A DNA stretch of 64,000 nt from Streptomyces malachitofuscus (GCF_014650055.1 NZ_BMUF01000014.1:157101-221100), one strand, 5' to 3'. Shown: positions 22,720 through 32,044, numbered from the stretch's first letter. Program-made: numbers and translations. The notes: generated by a model from the sequence alone, not told the origin.

Positions 22720-23183
22720 CCGGTGGTGAGCTCCAGGTCCTTGGCAGGACCTCGTACGCGCCAGACCGTCCGCCAGTGACGGGCGTCCCGGACGGTGAAC
22801 TCGCCCCGGTAGAGGTCCGCGGAGCAGGGGTGGTCGGCGATGTACCGGCCTGTCGTGAGGTCCAGGTCGTGGAACGGGCGGCCGTCCGCGAACCGTACGT
22901 CCGCCGTACCGTCCGGCCCGGGCAGGAAGCGCAGGGTCCGTTCCGCGGGCCGGGTGACGCCGTGCCAGGTGAAGTCGCCGGACTCCCGGTGCAGCAGGCC
23001 GCCGCCCTCCAGCGGGCCGAAAACGACCGTCCCCTCGAAGCGGCCCTCGTCGCCGCTCGCCAGATCCCGCACGGTCCGCTCCGCCCGCCAGCGGCCTTCC
23101 AGATAGGCCAGCACCTCGGGTACCGGCCAGAACTCGCCCATCGTGCCCCGCTCCCGCGTGGTCTCCGCTCGTGCACGACCCAT
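22701..23183 (-). CDS. DUF6314 family protein
   Basis: A 160-residue soluble protein of the DUF6314 type, a calycin-like beta barrel of unknown function (LEGRWRAERTVRDLASGDEG; GTVVFGPLEGGGLLHRESGDF; GRPFHDLDLTTGRYIADHPC; YRGEFTVRDARHWRTVWRV). I chose the ATG at 23183 because AGGAG lies 7 nt upstream on this strand; an internal ATG at 23141 would match shorter homologues. It is divergent from the arabinofuranosidase gene. Confidence 0.72.
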   Translation of the reverse strand: MGRARAETTRERGTMGEFWPVPEVLAYLEGRWRAERTVRDLASGDEGRFEGTVVFGPLEGGGLLHRESGDFTWHGVTRPAERTLRFLPGPDGTADVRFADGRPFHDLDLTTGRYIADHPCSADLYRGEFTVRDARHWRTVWRVRGPAKDLELTTGYARVG

Positions 23184-23291
23184 TGACGTGCTCCTGCCTC
23201 CTCCCTATCTTGCCGTTCGAAGTGCTGACCAAGGATCGATATACCGAACGACTCGCTCGTGTTCCCCCGCCCACAGAGCCGCGGAGTATCC

Positions 23292-25781
23292 ATGTCACGC
23301 ACCGCCCGGCATCGCGCCCGTCGCAGAATCGGCCTCACCGCCACCGCCCTGCTGACGGCCGCCGCCCTCGCCCCGGCCCCCGCCCACGCCGGGGACGTCA
23401 CCGACTACACGATCACCGTCGACCCGGACGCCCGGGGTGCGGCGATCGACGACACGATGTACGGCGTCTTCCTCGAGGACATCAACCGGGCCGCCGACGG
23501 CGGCCTGTACGCCGAGCTCGTGCAGAACCGGTCCTTCGAGTACTCCACCGCCGACAACGGCTCCTACACGCCCCTGACCTCCTGGACGGTCGGCGGCACC
23601 GCCGAGGTGGTGAACGACTCCGGCCGGCTCCACGAACGCAACCGCGCCTACCTCTCCCTCGGCGCGGGGTCCTCCGTCACCAACACCGGCTACAACACGG
23701 GCATCCGGGTGGAGCCCGGCAAGCGCTACGCATTCTCCGTCTGGGCCCGCGCGGAGGGCGGCACCCGCCTCACCGTCACGCTCAAGGACGCGGCCGGGAC
23801 CCTCGCGGACGCCCGCAAGGTGGACGTCGAGGGCGGCTGGGCGAAGTACGAGGCGACCTTCACCGCCACCCGTACCAGCAACCGCGGCCGACTGGCCGTC
23901 GCCGCCTCCTCCGCCACGGCCCTGGACATGGTGTCGCTGTTCCCGCGCGACACCTACCGGAACCAGCCGAACGGACTGCGCAAGGACCTCGCCGAGAAGA
24001 TCGCCGCCCTGCGGCCGGGCTTCCTCCGCTTCCCCGGCGGCTGCCTGGTCAACACCGGGTCCATGGAGGACTACAGCGAGGCCTCCGGCTGGCAGCGCCA
24101 GCGCGCCTACCAGTGGAAGGACACCGTCGGCCCGGTCGAGGAGCGTGCCACCAACGCCAACTTCTGGGGATACAACCAGAGCTACGGCCTCGGCTACTAC
24201 GAGTACTTCCGGTTCGCCGAGGACATCGGCGCCATGCCGCTGCCGGTCGTCCCCGCGCTCGTCACCGGCTGCGGCCAGAACCGGGCCACCGACGACGAGG
24301 CCCTGCTGAAGCGGCACATCCAGGACACCCTGGACCTCATCGAGTTCGCCAACGGTCCGGCGGACTCCGCCTGGGGCCGGGTGCGCGCCGAGATGGGCCA
24401 CCGCAAGCCCTTCGGCCTCACCCACATCGGCGTCGGCAACGAGGAGAACCTGCCCCGGGAGTTCTTCGCCCGCTTCCAGCGGTTCCGGGCCGCCATCGAG
24501 GCCGAGCACCCGGAGATCACCGTCATCGCCAACTCCGGCCCCGACGACTCCGGCGCCACCTTCGACACCGCCTGGCAGCTCAGCCGCGAGGGCGACGTCG
24601 ACATGGTCGACGAGCACTACTACAACAGCCCGCAGTGGTTCCTGCGGAACAACGACCGCTACGACTCCTACGACCGCAGCGGTCCCGAGGTCTTCCTCGG
24701 CGAGTACGCCTCCCAGGGCAACGCCTGGAGGAACGGTCTGGCCGAAGCCGCGTTCATGACCGGCCTGGAGCGCAACGCGGACATCGTGAAGCTCGCCTCC
24801 TACGCGCCGCTGCTCGCCAACGAGGACTACGTCCAGTGGTCGCCGGACATGATCTGGTTCAACAACCGCGCGTCCTGGGGCTCGGCCAACTACGAGGTGC
24901 AGAAGCTGTTCATGACCAACGCCGGTGACCGGGTCGTCCCCTCGCGGGCGAGTACGACGCCCGGCGTCAGCGGCCCGATCACCGGCGCCGTCGGACTGTC
25001 GACATGGGCGACCAGCGCCGCGTACGACGACGTTTCGGTGACCTCGGCGAACGGAGCGAGGCTCCTGACCGACGACTTCTCCGGCGGCGCCGCGCAGTGG
25101 ACGCACAGCGGCGGCGGCAGCTGGAGCGTCCAGGACGGCCGCTACGTCCAGACCGACGAGGTTGCCGAGAACACGCTGGTCACGGCCGGTGACCGAGCCT
25201 GGCACGACTACGACCTGCATGTGCGGGCCACCAAGAAGGCCGGCAAGGAGGGCTTCCTCGTCGCCTTCGGTGTCCGGGACACCGGCAATTACTACTGGTG
25301 GAACCTCGGCGGCTGGAACAACACGCAGTCCGCCGTGGAGCACGCCGTGGACGGCGGAAAGTCGACCCTCGTCTCCAAGGCCGGGTCGATCGAGACGGGC
25401 CGCGCCTACGACATCAACATCAAGGTGCGCGGCCGCCAGGTGACCCTCTACCTCGACGGACAGGAATGGGGCAGCTTCACCGACGACAAGCCGGCCGAGC
25501 CGTTCCGCCAGGTCGTCACGCGGGACGCGAAGTCCGGCGACCTGATCGTCAAGGTCGTCAACGCCCAGCCGGCCGAGGCCCGCACGGCGATCGACCTCGG
25601 CGGCGCGAAGGTCGCCTCCAAGGCCCGCGTGACCACCCTGGCCGCCGACCCGGAGGCGGTGAACACGGAGACGGACACCCCGGTCACCCCGGTGACCTCC
25701 GTCCTCCGTGGCGTGGCGGACGCATTCACGTACACCTTCCCGGCGAACTCGGTGACCTTCCTCAGGCTCCGGCAGGGATAG
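23292..25781 (+). CDS. Secreted GH51 alpha-L-arabinofuranosidase
   Basis: An 829-residue extracellular enzyme releasing L-arabinofuranose from arabinan and arabinoxylan. It has a Sec signal with an Arg-rich n-region (RHRARRRIGLTATALLTAAA) cleaved near AHA-GD. A carbohydrate-binding jelly-roll insertion sits around 85-215 within the N-terminal half. The GH51 barrel has acid/base Glu384 in GVGNEEN and nucleophile Glu471 in FLGEYASQG. A C-terminal concanavalin-like domain (about 575-740; DDFSGGAAQWTHSGGGSW) is followed by the GH51 beta domain end. All catalytic residues are present. Confidence 0.93.
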   Translation: MSRTARHRARRRIGLTATALLTAAALAPAPAHAGDVTDYTITVDPDARGAAIDDTMYGVFLEDINRAADGGLYAELVQNRSFEYSTADNGSYTPLTSWTVGGTAEVVNDSGRLHERNRAYLSLGAGSSVTNTGYNTGIRVEPGKRYAFSVWARAEGGTRLTVTLKDAAGTLADARKVDVEGGWAKYEATFTATRTSNRGRLAVAASSATALDMVSLFPRDTYRNQPNGLRKDLAEKIAALRPGFLRFPGGCLVNTGSMEDYSEASGWQRQRAYQWKDTVGPVEERATNANFWGYNQSYGLGYYEYFRFAEDIGAMPLPVVPALVTGCGQNRATDDEALLKRHIQDTLDLIEFANGPADSAWGRVRAEMGHRKPFGLTHIGVGNEENLPREFFARFQRFRAAIEAEHPEITVIANSGPDDSGATFDTAWQLSREGDVDMVDEHYYNSPQWFLRNNDRYDSYDRSGPEVFLGEYASQGNAWRNGLAEAAFMTGLERNADIVKLASYAPLLANEDYVQWSPDMIWFNNRASWGSANYEVQKLFMTNAGDRVVPSRASTTPGVSGPITGAVGLSTWATSAAYDDVSVTSANGARLLTDDFSGGAAQWTHSGGGSWSVQDGRYVQTDEVAENTLVTAGDRAWHDYDLHVRATKKAGKEGFLVAFGVRDTGNYYWWNLGGWNNTQSAVEHAVDGGKSTLVSKAGSIETGRAYDINIKVRGRQVTLYLDGQEWGSFTDDKPAEPFRQVVTRDAKSGDLIVKVVNAQPAEARTAIDLGGAKVASKARVTTLAADPEAVNTETDTPVTPVTSVLRGVADAFTYTFPANSVTFLRLRQG

Positions 25782-25917
25782 CGCGGGCGGCGGCGACGGT
25801 CACCCGGACCGTCTCCGCGGCGGCCGGCGGCGGCTCGGGCGGCAGCACGACGGCCGGGGCCGCCACCGCGGCGACGAGAGCGACAACGGCGACGGCGCAC
25901 AGAAACGGCTTCGGCAC
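25762..25917 (-). CDS. Possible small secreted or membrane-anchored peptide
   Basis: A 51-residue frame on the strand opposite the end of the arabinofuranosidase gene, overlapping it by 20 bp. It starts GTG at 25917 with GGAG seven bases upstream. It reads PKPFLCAVAVVALVAAVAAP, then a Pro-rich stretch and ends RAIPAGA, which looks like a signal peptide plus short tail. Third codon positions are GC-rich, as in real genes here, but any frame in such DNA can look so. No homologue is recognised. Low-confidence proposal. Confidence 0.25.
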   Translation of the reverse strand: MPKPFLCAVAVVALVAAVAAPAVVLPPEPPPAAAETVRVTVAAARAIPAGA

Positions 25918-26077
25918 GACATGGCTCCGATCGATGAAGTTCCGGAATGCGGGTACGTCCCGATCGTCGCGGCCGCCCCGCCGCCGCACGTCCTCCCCAG
26001 GGCGTGACCGCCTCCGCCCGCCGGGGGAGGCGCCCTCCGACCGCCGGCCGACGGCCCGCCGGCCACCCCGCATGGCG
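25782..26077. other. Gap between arabinofuranosidase gene and arg promoter
   Basis: Apart from the small minus-strand frame at 25762-25917, I see no gene, repeat or RNA structure that I would call in this stretch. The arg promoter lies at its right edge. Confidence 0.5.
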
Positions 26078-26106
26078 TTGCATAAAAGTGCGGTGCTGCG
26101 TATAGT
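26078..26106 (+). promoter_or_regulatory. argCJBDR promoter with overlapping ARG box
   Basis: TTGCAT (26078-26083) and TATAGT (26101-26106) are separated by exactly 17 bp, an excellent vegetative promoter. The same DNA carries AT-rich ARG-box-like sequence (TTGCATAAAAGTG and TGCGTATAGTCATGC) where the arginine repressor ArgR, encoded by the last gene of this operon, is expected to bind. Confidence 0.8.
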
Positions 26107-26129
26107 CATGCCGTCCAGGAGGAGGTTCC

Positions 26130-27158
26130 ATGACCGTACGTACCGCAGTGGCCGGAGCGAGTGGATACGCGGGCGGAGAACTGCTGCGTCTGCTCCTGGC
26201 CCACCCCGGGGTCGAGATCGGCGCCCTGACCGGCAACTCCAACGCCGGGCAGCGGCTCGGCGCGCTCCAGCCGCATCTGCTGCCGCTCGCCGACCGCGTG
26301 CTGGAGCCGACCACTCCCGAGGTGCTGGCAGGACACGACGTCGTGTTCCTCGCACTGCCGCACGGGCAGTCCGCCGCCGTGGCCGAGCAGCTCGGCGAGG
26401 ACGTGCTCGTGATCGACATGGGCGCGGACTTCCGGCTGCGGGACCCCGACGACTGGATCCGGTTCTACGGCTCACCGCACGCCGGTACCTGGCCCTACGG
26501 CCTGCCCGAACTGCCGGGTGCCCGCGCCGCGCTGGAGGGGTCCAAGCGCGTCGCGGTGCCCGGTTGCTACCCCACCGCCGTCTCCCTGGCCCTCTTCCCG
26601 GCGTACGCCGCCGGACTCGCCGAGTCCGAGGCGGTGATCGTCGCCGCCTCCGGGACCTCCGGCGCCGGCAAGGCCCTCAAGCCGCACCTGCTGGGCTCCG
26701 AGGTCATGGGCTCCATGTCGCCGTACGGCGTGGGCGGCGGACACCGGCACACCCCGGAGATGATCCAGAACCTCAGCGCGGCGGCCGGCGAGCGCGTCTC
26801 CGTCTCCTTCACACCGACCCTCGCGCCGATGCCCCGCGGCATCCTCGCCACCTGCACCGCGAAGGCCGCGCCCGGCGTCACCGCCGACGCGGTGCGCGCC
26901 GCCTACGAGAAGGCCTTCGCCGACGAGCCCTTCGTCCACCTCCTCCCCGAGGGGCAGTGGCCCGCGACCGCCTCCGTGTACGGCTCCAACGCCGTGGCCG
27001 TGCAGGTCGCGTACGACGCCGCCGCGGGCCGGATCGTCGCGATCAGCGCCATCGACAACCTGACCAAGGGCACCGCGGGCGGTGCCGTCCAGAGCATGAA
27101 CCTCGCCCTGGGTCTCGACGAGACCACCGGGCTGACGACGATCGGAGTTGCGCCGTGA
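26130..27158 (+). CDS. argC: N-acetyl-gamma-glutamyl-phosphate reductase
   Basis: A 342-residue NADPH enzyme for the third step of arginine biosynthesis, reducing N-acetylglutamyl phosphate to the semialdehyde. The N-terminal Rossmann motif is VAGASGYAGGELLRLLLAHP. The catalytic Cys is Cys146 in VPGCYPTAVSLAL, and the conserved PHLLGSEVMGSMSPYGVGGG with the catalytic His region (GGGHRHTPEM) follows. ATG 26130 has AGGAGGAGG at 26117-26125. Its stop overlaps the argJ start by 4 bp (GTGA). Confidence 0.97.
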   Translation: MTVRTAVAGASGYAGGELLRLLLAHPGVEIGALTGNSNAGQRLGALQPHLLPLADRVLEPTTPEVLAGHDVVFLALPHGQSAAVAEQLGEDVLVIDMGADFRLRDPDDWIRFYGSPHAGTWPYGLPELPGARAALEGSKRVAVPGCYPTAVSLALFPAYAAGLAESEAVIVAASGTSGAGKALKPHLLGSEVMGSMSPYGVGGGHRHTPEMIQNLSAAAGERVSVSFTPTLAPMPRGILATCTAKAAPGVTADAVRAAYEKAFADEPFVHLLPEGQWPATASVYGSNAVAVQVAYDAAAGRIVAISAIDNLTKGTAGGAVQSMNLALGLDETTGLTTIGVAP

Positions 27159-28306
27159 GTGTGACGGCAGCAAAGGGATTCACGGCGGCGGGCATCGCCG
27201 CCGGGATCAAGGAGAACGGCAACCCCGACCTGGCCCTCGTGGTCAACAACGGCCCCCGCCGCGCCGCCGCCGGCGTCTTCACCTCCAACCGCGTCAAGGC
27301 CGCCCCGGTGCTCTGGTCCGAACAGGTCCTCAAGGGCGGGCAGTTGACGGCCGTCGTCCTCAACTCCGGGGGCGCCAACGCCTGCACCGGACCGAAGGGC
27401 TTCCAGGACACCCACGCCACCGCCGAGAAGGCGGCCGAGGTGCTGGGGGTCGGCGCGGGCGAGGTCGCCATCTGCTCGACGGGGCTCATCGGCGTCCTGC
27501 TCCCCATGGACAAGCTGCTTCCCGGAGTAGAGACGGCCGCCGGCCGGCTCTCCGAGCACGGCGGTGAGAAGGCCGCCATCGCCATCAAGACCACCGACTC
27601 CGTCCACAAGACGTCGGTGGTGAGCAAGGACGGCTGGACCGTCGGCGGCATGGCGAAGGGCGCGGGCATGCTCGCCCCCGGTCTCGCCACCATGCTCGTC
27701 GTCCTCACCACCGACGCCGACGTCGACGGCGAGACCCTGGACCAGGCCCTCCGCGCGGCCACCAAGGTCACCTTCGACCGCGTCGACTCCGACGGCTGCA
27801 TGTCCACCAACGACACCGTGCTGCTGCTCGCCTCCGGCGCCTCCGGGGTCACCCCCGCCCACGACGACTTCGCCGAGGCCGTACGGGCCGTCTGCGACGA
27901 CCTCGGGCAGCAGCTCATCCGCGACGCCGAGGGCGCCAGCAAGGACATCAAGGTCGAGGTGATCAACGCCGCGACCGAGGACGACGCCGTCGAAGTGGGC
28001 CGCTCCATCGCCCGCAACAATCTCCTCAAGTGCGCCATCCACGGCGAGGACCCCAACTGGGGCCGGGTGCTCTCCGCGATCGGCACCACGCAGGCCGCCT
28101 TCGAGCCCGACGCGCTCAACGTCGCCATCAACGGCGTCTGGGTCTGCAAGAACGGCAGCGTCGGCGAGGACCGCGACAAGGTCGACATGCGCTACCGCGA
28201 GGTGCACATCGTCGCCGACCTCGCCGCCGGCGACGCCACCGCCACCATCTGGACCAACGACCTCACCGCCGACTACGTCCACGAGAACAGCGCCTATTCC
28301 TCATGA
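27155..28306 (+). CDS. argJ: Glutamate N-acetyltransferase / N-acetylglutamate synthase
   Basis: A 383-residue ornithine acetyltransferase of the cyclic arginine pathway. It moves acetyl from N-acetylornithine to glutamate. The precursor cleaves itself between Ala178 and Thr179 in PGLATMLVVLTT, and Thr179 becomes the nucleophile of the beta chain. Other family motifs are GGANACTG, STGLIGVLLPMDK, GDPNWGR-like GEDPNWGRVLSAIG and the C-terminal YVHENSAYSS. The GTG start overlaps the argC stop, and the argB start overlaps its stop (ATGA). Confidence 0.97.
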   Translation: MSVTAAKGFTAAGIAAGIKENGNPDLALVVNNGPRRAAAGVFTSNRVKAAPVLWSEQVLKGGQLTAVVLNSGGANACTGPKGFQDTHATAEKAAEVLGVGAGEVAICSTGLIGVLLPMDKLLPGVETAAGRLSEHGGEKAAIAIKTTDSVHKTSVVSKDGWTVGGMAKGAGMLAPGLATMLVVLTTDADVDGETLDQALRAATKVTFDRVDSDGCMSTNDTVLLLASGASGVTPAHDDFAEAVRAVCDDLGQQLIRDAEGASKDIKVEVINAATEDDAVEVGRSIARNNLLKCAIHGEDPNWGRVLSAIGTTQAAFEPDALNVAINGVWVCKNGSVGEDRDKVDMRYREVHIVADLAAGDATATIWTNDLTADYVHENSAYSS

Positions 28307-29205
28307 CCGCCACACGCAAGCACACCGCGCTGCCCAAGGCGCAGATCCTCATCGAGGCGCTGCCCTGGCTGACCCGGCACCACGGCAAGACCGTCGTCAT
28401 CAAGTTCGGCGGCAACGCCATGGTCGACGAGGAGCTGAAGGCCGCCTTCGCCCAGGACGTCGTCTTCCTGCGGCACGCCGGCCTCAAGCCGGTCGTCGTG
28501 CACGGCGGCGGCCCGCAGATCAGCCGGGCACTCGAGACCCACGGCATCGTCAGCGAGTTCAAGGCCGGCCTCCGCGTCACCACCGAGGACGCCATGGACG
28601 TCGTGCGCATGGTGCTCGCCGGACAGGTGCAGCGGGAACTGGTCGGGCTGCTCAACCGGCACGGACCGCTCGCCGTCGGCCTCACCGGCGAGGACGCGCA
28701 CACCCTCACCGCCACCAAGCACCGGCCCCGGATCGACGGCGAGTCGGTCGACATCGGGCGGGTGGGCGAGATCACCGAGATCGACACGGGCGCGATCGAG
28801 GCGCTGCTCGCCGACGGCCGCATCCCGGTCGTCTCCTCGATCGCCCGCAGCCAGGACGACCACCATGTCTACAACGTCAATGCTGATACGGCGGCTGCGG
28901 CACTCGCTGCGGCACTGGGCGCCGAAACCCTCATGGTCCTCACGGACGTCGAGGGACTCTACGAGGACTGGCCGCACAGCGACGAGGTGATCAGCCGCCT
29001 CACCGCGTCCCAGCTCGAGAAACTCCTGCCGGAGCTGTCCTCCGGCATGGTGCCGAAGATGGAGGGCTGTCTGCACGCCGTACGCAACGGCGTGACCACC
29101 GCCCGCGTCATCGACGGCCGGGTCCAGCACTCGATCCTGCTGGAGATCTTCACGGACGAGGGCATCGGCACCATGGTCGTGCCCGACGAACAGGGGAACT
29201 CATGA
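28303..29205 (+). CDS. argB: Acetylglutamate kinase
   Basis: A 300-residue amino-acid kinase that phosphorylates N-acetylglutamate, usually the feedback-controlled step. Visible are the nucleotide-binding KFGGNAM, the substrate loop VVHGGGPQIS, the RVTTEDAMDVVRMVLAG segment, and YNVNADTAAAALAAALGAE with VLTDVEGLY. The N-terminal helix before KTVVIKFGG (LPKAQILIEALPWLTRHHGK) is the type associated with hexameric, arginine-sensitive enzymes. It overlaps argJ and argD by 4 bp each, so the operon is tightly coupled. Confidence 0.97.
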   Translation: MTATRKHTALPKAQILIEALPWLTRHHGKTVVIKFGGNAMVDEELKAAFAQDVVFLRHAGLKPVVVHGGGPQISRALETHGIVSEFKAGLRVTTEDAMDVVRMVLAGQVQRELVGLLNRHGPLAVGLTGEDAHTLTATKHRPRIDGESVDIGRVGEITEIDTGAIEALLADGRIPVVSSIARSQDDHHVYNVNADTAAAALAAALGAETLMVLTDVEGLYEDWPHSDEVISRLTASQLEKLLPELSSGMVPKMEGCLHAVRNGVTTARVIDGRVQHSILLEIFTDEGIGTMVVPDEQGNS

Positions 29206-30407
29206 GCAACGAACAGCTGACGCAGCGGTGGCAGGGCGCGCTCATGAACAACTACGGCACCCCGCGACTGCCGCTGGTGCGCGGCGAGGGCGCGCGGGTG
29301 TGGGACGCCGACGGCAAGGAGTACGCCGACTTCGTGGGCGGCATCGCGGTCAACGCGCTCGGCCACGCCCACCCGGCGGTCGTCGAGGCCGTGAGCCGTC
29401 AGATCGCCTCCCTCGGCCATGTCTCCAACCTGTTCGTCGCCGAACCGCCCGTCGCGCTCGCCGAACGGCTGGTGCAGCTCTTCGGCCGGGACGGCAAGGT
29501 CTACTTCTGCAACTCGGGAGCCGAGGCGAACGAGGCCGCCTTCAAGATCGGCCGGCTGACCGGGCGGAGCCACATGGTCGCCACCGACGGCGGCTTCCAC
29601 GGACGCACCATGGGCGCCCTCGCCCTCACCGGCCAGCCCGGCAAGCGGGAACCCTTCCTGCCGCTGCCCGGGGACGTCACCCACGTCCCGTACGGCGACG
29701 CGCAGGCGCTGGCCGCCGCGGTCACCGAGGACACGGCGCTGGTGATCATCGAGCCGATCCAGGGCGAGAACGGGGTCGTGGTGCCCCCGCCCGGGTACCT
29801 GAAGGCGGCCCGCGCGATCACGGCGGCCACCGGAGCGCTGCTCGTGCTGGACGAGGTGCAGACCGGCATCGGCCGCACCGGCAACTGGTTCGAGTACCAG
29901 GCGCACGAGGGCGTGCTGCCCGACGTCGTCACGCTGGCCAAGGGCCTCGGCGGCGGGTTGCCGCTGGGCGCGACGGTCGCCTTCGGCCGGGCCGCGGACC
30001 TGTTGGCACCCGGCCACCATGGCACGACCTTCGGCGGCAACCCGGTCGCCTGCGCCGCCGGACTCGCCGTTCTCGACACCATCGAGAACGACGGGCTGCT
30101 GGAGAACGTCAAGCGGCAGGGGGAGAAGCTGCGCGACGGGATCGAGGCGTTCGGCCACGCCTTGATCGACCATGTCCGGGGCGCGGGCCTCCTCCTGGGT
30201 ATCGTGCTCACCGAGCCGCTCGCAGCCCAGGTGCAACAGGCGGCCCAGGACGCCGGTTTCCTCGTGAACGCGCCGGCCCCCGATGTCGTACGGCTCATGC
30301 CGCCGCTGAACGTCGGGGACGACGTGGTGGACGCCTTCCTCGGGGCGCTGCCCGGCATCCTGGACGAGGCCGGTACGGCGGGCGGGGAAGGACGATCCGG
30401 AGAATGA
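29202..30407 (+). CDS. argD: Acetylornithine aminotransferase
   Basis: A 401-residue class III PLP enzyme converting N-acetylglutamate semialdehyde to N-acetylornithine. It has the PLP phosphate-binding segment CNSGAEANEAAFKIGR, the FHGRTMGAL motif, the Asp in LVLDEVQTGIGRTG and the Schiff-base lysine Lys247 in LAKGLGGGLPLGA. The length is normal. The start overlaps the argB stop (ATGA); argR follows after 7 bp. Confidence 0.97.
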   Translation: MSNEQLTQRWQGALMNNYGTPRLPLVRGEGARVWDADGKEYADFVGGIAVNALGHAHPAVVEAVSRQIASLGHVSNLFVAEPPVALAERLVQLFGRDGKVYFCNSGAEANEAAFKIGRLTGRSHMVATDGGFHGRTMGALALTGQPGKREPFLPLPGDVTHVPYGDAQALAAAVTEDTALVIIEPIQGENGVVVPPPGYLKAARAITAATGALLVLDEVQTGIGRTGNWFEYQAHEGVLPDVVTLAKGLGGGLPLGATVAFGRAADLLAPGHHGTTFGGNPVACAAGLAVLDTIENDGLLENVKRQGEKLRDGIEAFGHALIDHVRGAGLLLGIVLTEPLAAQVQQAAQDAGFLVNAPAPDVVRLMPPLNVGDDVVDAFLGALPGILDEAGTAGGEGRSGE

Positions 30408-30414
30408 GACGACG

Positions 30415-30957
30415 ATGAGCCAGGAGCAGGACCAGGGCCAGCACGCCGGACCTGCCGTGCCGCAGACGCGCACCGCACGCCACCGCCGGATCGTGGACAT
30501 CCTCAACCGGCAGCCGGTGCGGTCGCAGAGCCAGCTGGCGAAGCTGCTCGCCGACGACGGGCTGAGCGTCACGCAGGCGACGCTGTCGCGGGACCTCGAC
30601 GAGCTGAACGCGGTGAAGATCCGCAACAACGACGGCGACCTGATCTACGCGGTGCCGAGCGAGGGGGGTTTCCGCACCCCCCGGGCGCCGCTGGGGGAGT
30701 CGGCGAAGGAGGAGCGGATGCGGCGGCTCTCGCAGGAGCTGCTGATCTCCGCGGAGGCTTCCGCGAACCTGGTCGTGCTGCGCACCCCGCCGGGTGCGGC
30801 CCAGTTCCTGGCCTCGGCCATCGACCAGGCGGAACTCCACGACATCCTCGGCACGATCGCCGGCGACGACACGCTGCTGCTGATCAGCCGGGAGCCGACG
30901 GGAGGTCAGGCCCTGGCCGACCACTTGCTGCGACTGGCCTCGCAGAACGGCCACTGA
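30415..30957 (+). CDS. argR: Arginine repressor
   Basis: A 180-residue ArgR. Residues about 15-80 are a winged helix (RHRRIVDILNRQPVRSQSQL; VTQATLSRDLDELNAVKI). Residues about 105-175 are the oligomerisation and arginine-binding domain (ASANLVVLRTPPGAAQFLAS; DILGTIAGDDTLLLI). With arginine it represses arg genes by binding ARG boxes such as those at 26078 and 36771. As last gene of argCJBDR it would be under its own control. Confidence 0.96.
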   Translation: MSQEQDQGQHAGPAVPQTRTARHRRIVDILNRQPVRSQSQLAKLLADDGLSVTQATLSRDLDELNAVKIRNNDGDLIYAVPSEGGFRTPRAPLGESAKEERMRRLSQELLISAEASANLVVLRTPPGAAQFLASAIDQAELHDILGTIAGDDTLLLISREPTGGQALADHLLRLASQNGH

Positions 30958-31243
30958 GCGCTCCGCGGGGTGGTGGGGAACGGTGGTGCGCGACCGCGGC
31001 CCGTCGGCGGCCGATCGCGCAGTTCCCCGCGCCCCTGGGGTGCTCAGCTGCGGTCGTGCCTCGCCTGCGGCTCGTCGGTGGCTGGTCGCGCAGTTCCCCG
31101 CGCCCCTGGGGTGCTCAGCTGCGGGCAGTCGTGCCTCCCCCAGTCCCTTAAGGGCCTGGGAGGTACCCCCAGGGCGGCACGGGTGGGCGCAGGCGGCGCC
31201 CGGCGAACGCCGGTGAGTGACACGCCGGTATATCAGCTGCAGC
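30958..31243. repeat. Repeat-filled intergenic spacer
   Basis: It holds two perfect 39-bp direct repeats, 31015-31053 and 31086-31124, built on the CGCGCAGTTCCCCGCGCCCC core plus TGGGGTGCTCAGCTGCGG. Immediately after them (31134-31173) lies an inverted copy of the palindromic repeat also found inside pheT. No gene is evident. Confidence 0.8.
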
Positions 31244-32044
31244 TCAGCCCAGCCAACCCGCCAGGCCCCCCGTACACCGCACCTCGTCACCCGCGGTGAT
31301 CAGCAGGCCCTCGACGTCCGGCAGTGACTCCAGCCACCGCAACCCCTCCCGCGCCCCCATCGCGAACGCCGCCGTCGCCCAGCAGTCCGCCCACGTCAGC
31401 CGCGGCGCCACCACCGTCACCGCCACCAGATCCGTCACCGCCGACCGCCCCGTACGGGGATCGACGATGTGATCCCCCCGCTCGGCGGTCCCGGACGTCG
31501 CCACGGCCAGTTCGTCAGCCCCGGCCGCCGAGACGACCGCCGCCAGCCCACCCGGCCGCAGCGGATCCGACACCCCCACCCGCCACGGCCGCCCCGCCCC
31601 CGGCGCCCCCAGCAGCTGCACGTCGCCGCCGCCGTTGACACTCACCCCCGTCGCCCCCGCCGCGGCGAGCCGCCGCGCGGCCCGCTCCGTGGCCCAGCCC
31701 TTGACGATCCCGGTCGGGTCGAGCCGCCCCCGGTAGCGCGCGCTGAACCAGCCGTCGCTCACCCGCTCCGCCTCCGCCGCCAGCTCCAGCACCTCGGCGA
31801 CCTCGGGATCGCACTCCCCGACGCCCAGCTCACCGCGCGCGAGCCGGGAGACCTGGCTGTCGTCGCGGTACGTGCTGAACACCTCGTCGACCCGGTGCAG
31901 CCCCGCGACCGCCTCCTCCAGGGCCGCGCGGACCGCATCCGGTTCCCCGCCGCGGACGTCGAGGGAGAAGACGGTCCCCATCGTCTCCTCCGCGTGACGT
32001 ACCGCGGCGGGAGCCTCGGCCGGCTCGGCCACCGTGTCAGCCAC
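31244..32044 (-). CDS. apbE: FAD:protein FMN transferase (ApbE)
   Basis: A 266-residue flavin transferase that attaches FMN through a phosphodiester bond to Thr/Ser of FMN-binding proteins. Family motifs are MGTVFSLDV, HRVDEVFSTYRDDSQVSRL, RLDPTGIVKGWATERAARRL, GVSVNGGGDVQLLG, TSGTAERGDHIVDPRTGRS and TWADCWATAAFAMG. No signal peptide is evident, as in other actinobacterial members. The GTG at 32044 overlaps the end of the FMN-binding-protein gene by 8 bp, so its likely substrate is encoded directly upstream; an in-frame GTG a few codons later is possible. Confidence 0.92.
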   Translation of the reverse strand: MADTVAEPAEAPAAVRHAEETMGTVFSLDVRGGEPDAVRAALEEAVAGLHRVDEVFSTYRDDSQVSRLARGELGVGECDPEVAEVLELAAEAERVSDGWFSARYRGRLDPTGIVKGWATERAARRLAAAGATGVSVNGGGDVQLLGAPGAGRPWRVGVSDPLRPGGLAAVVSAAGADELAVATSGTAERGDHIVDPRTGRSAVTDLVAVTVVAPRLTWADCWATAAFAMGAREGLRWLESLPDVEGLLITAGDEVRCTGGLAGWLG

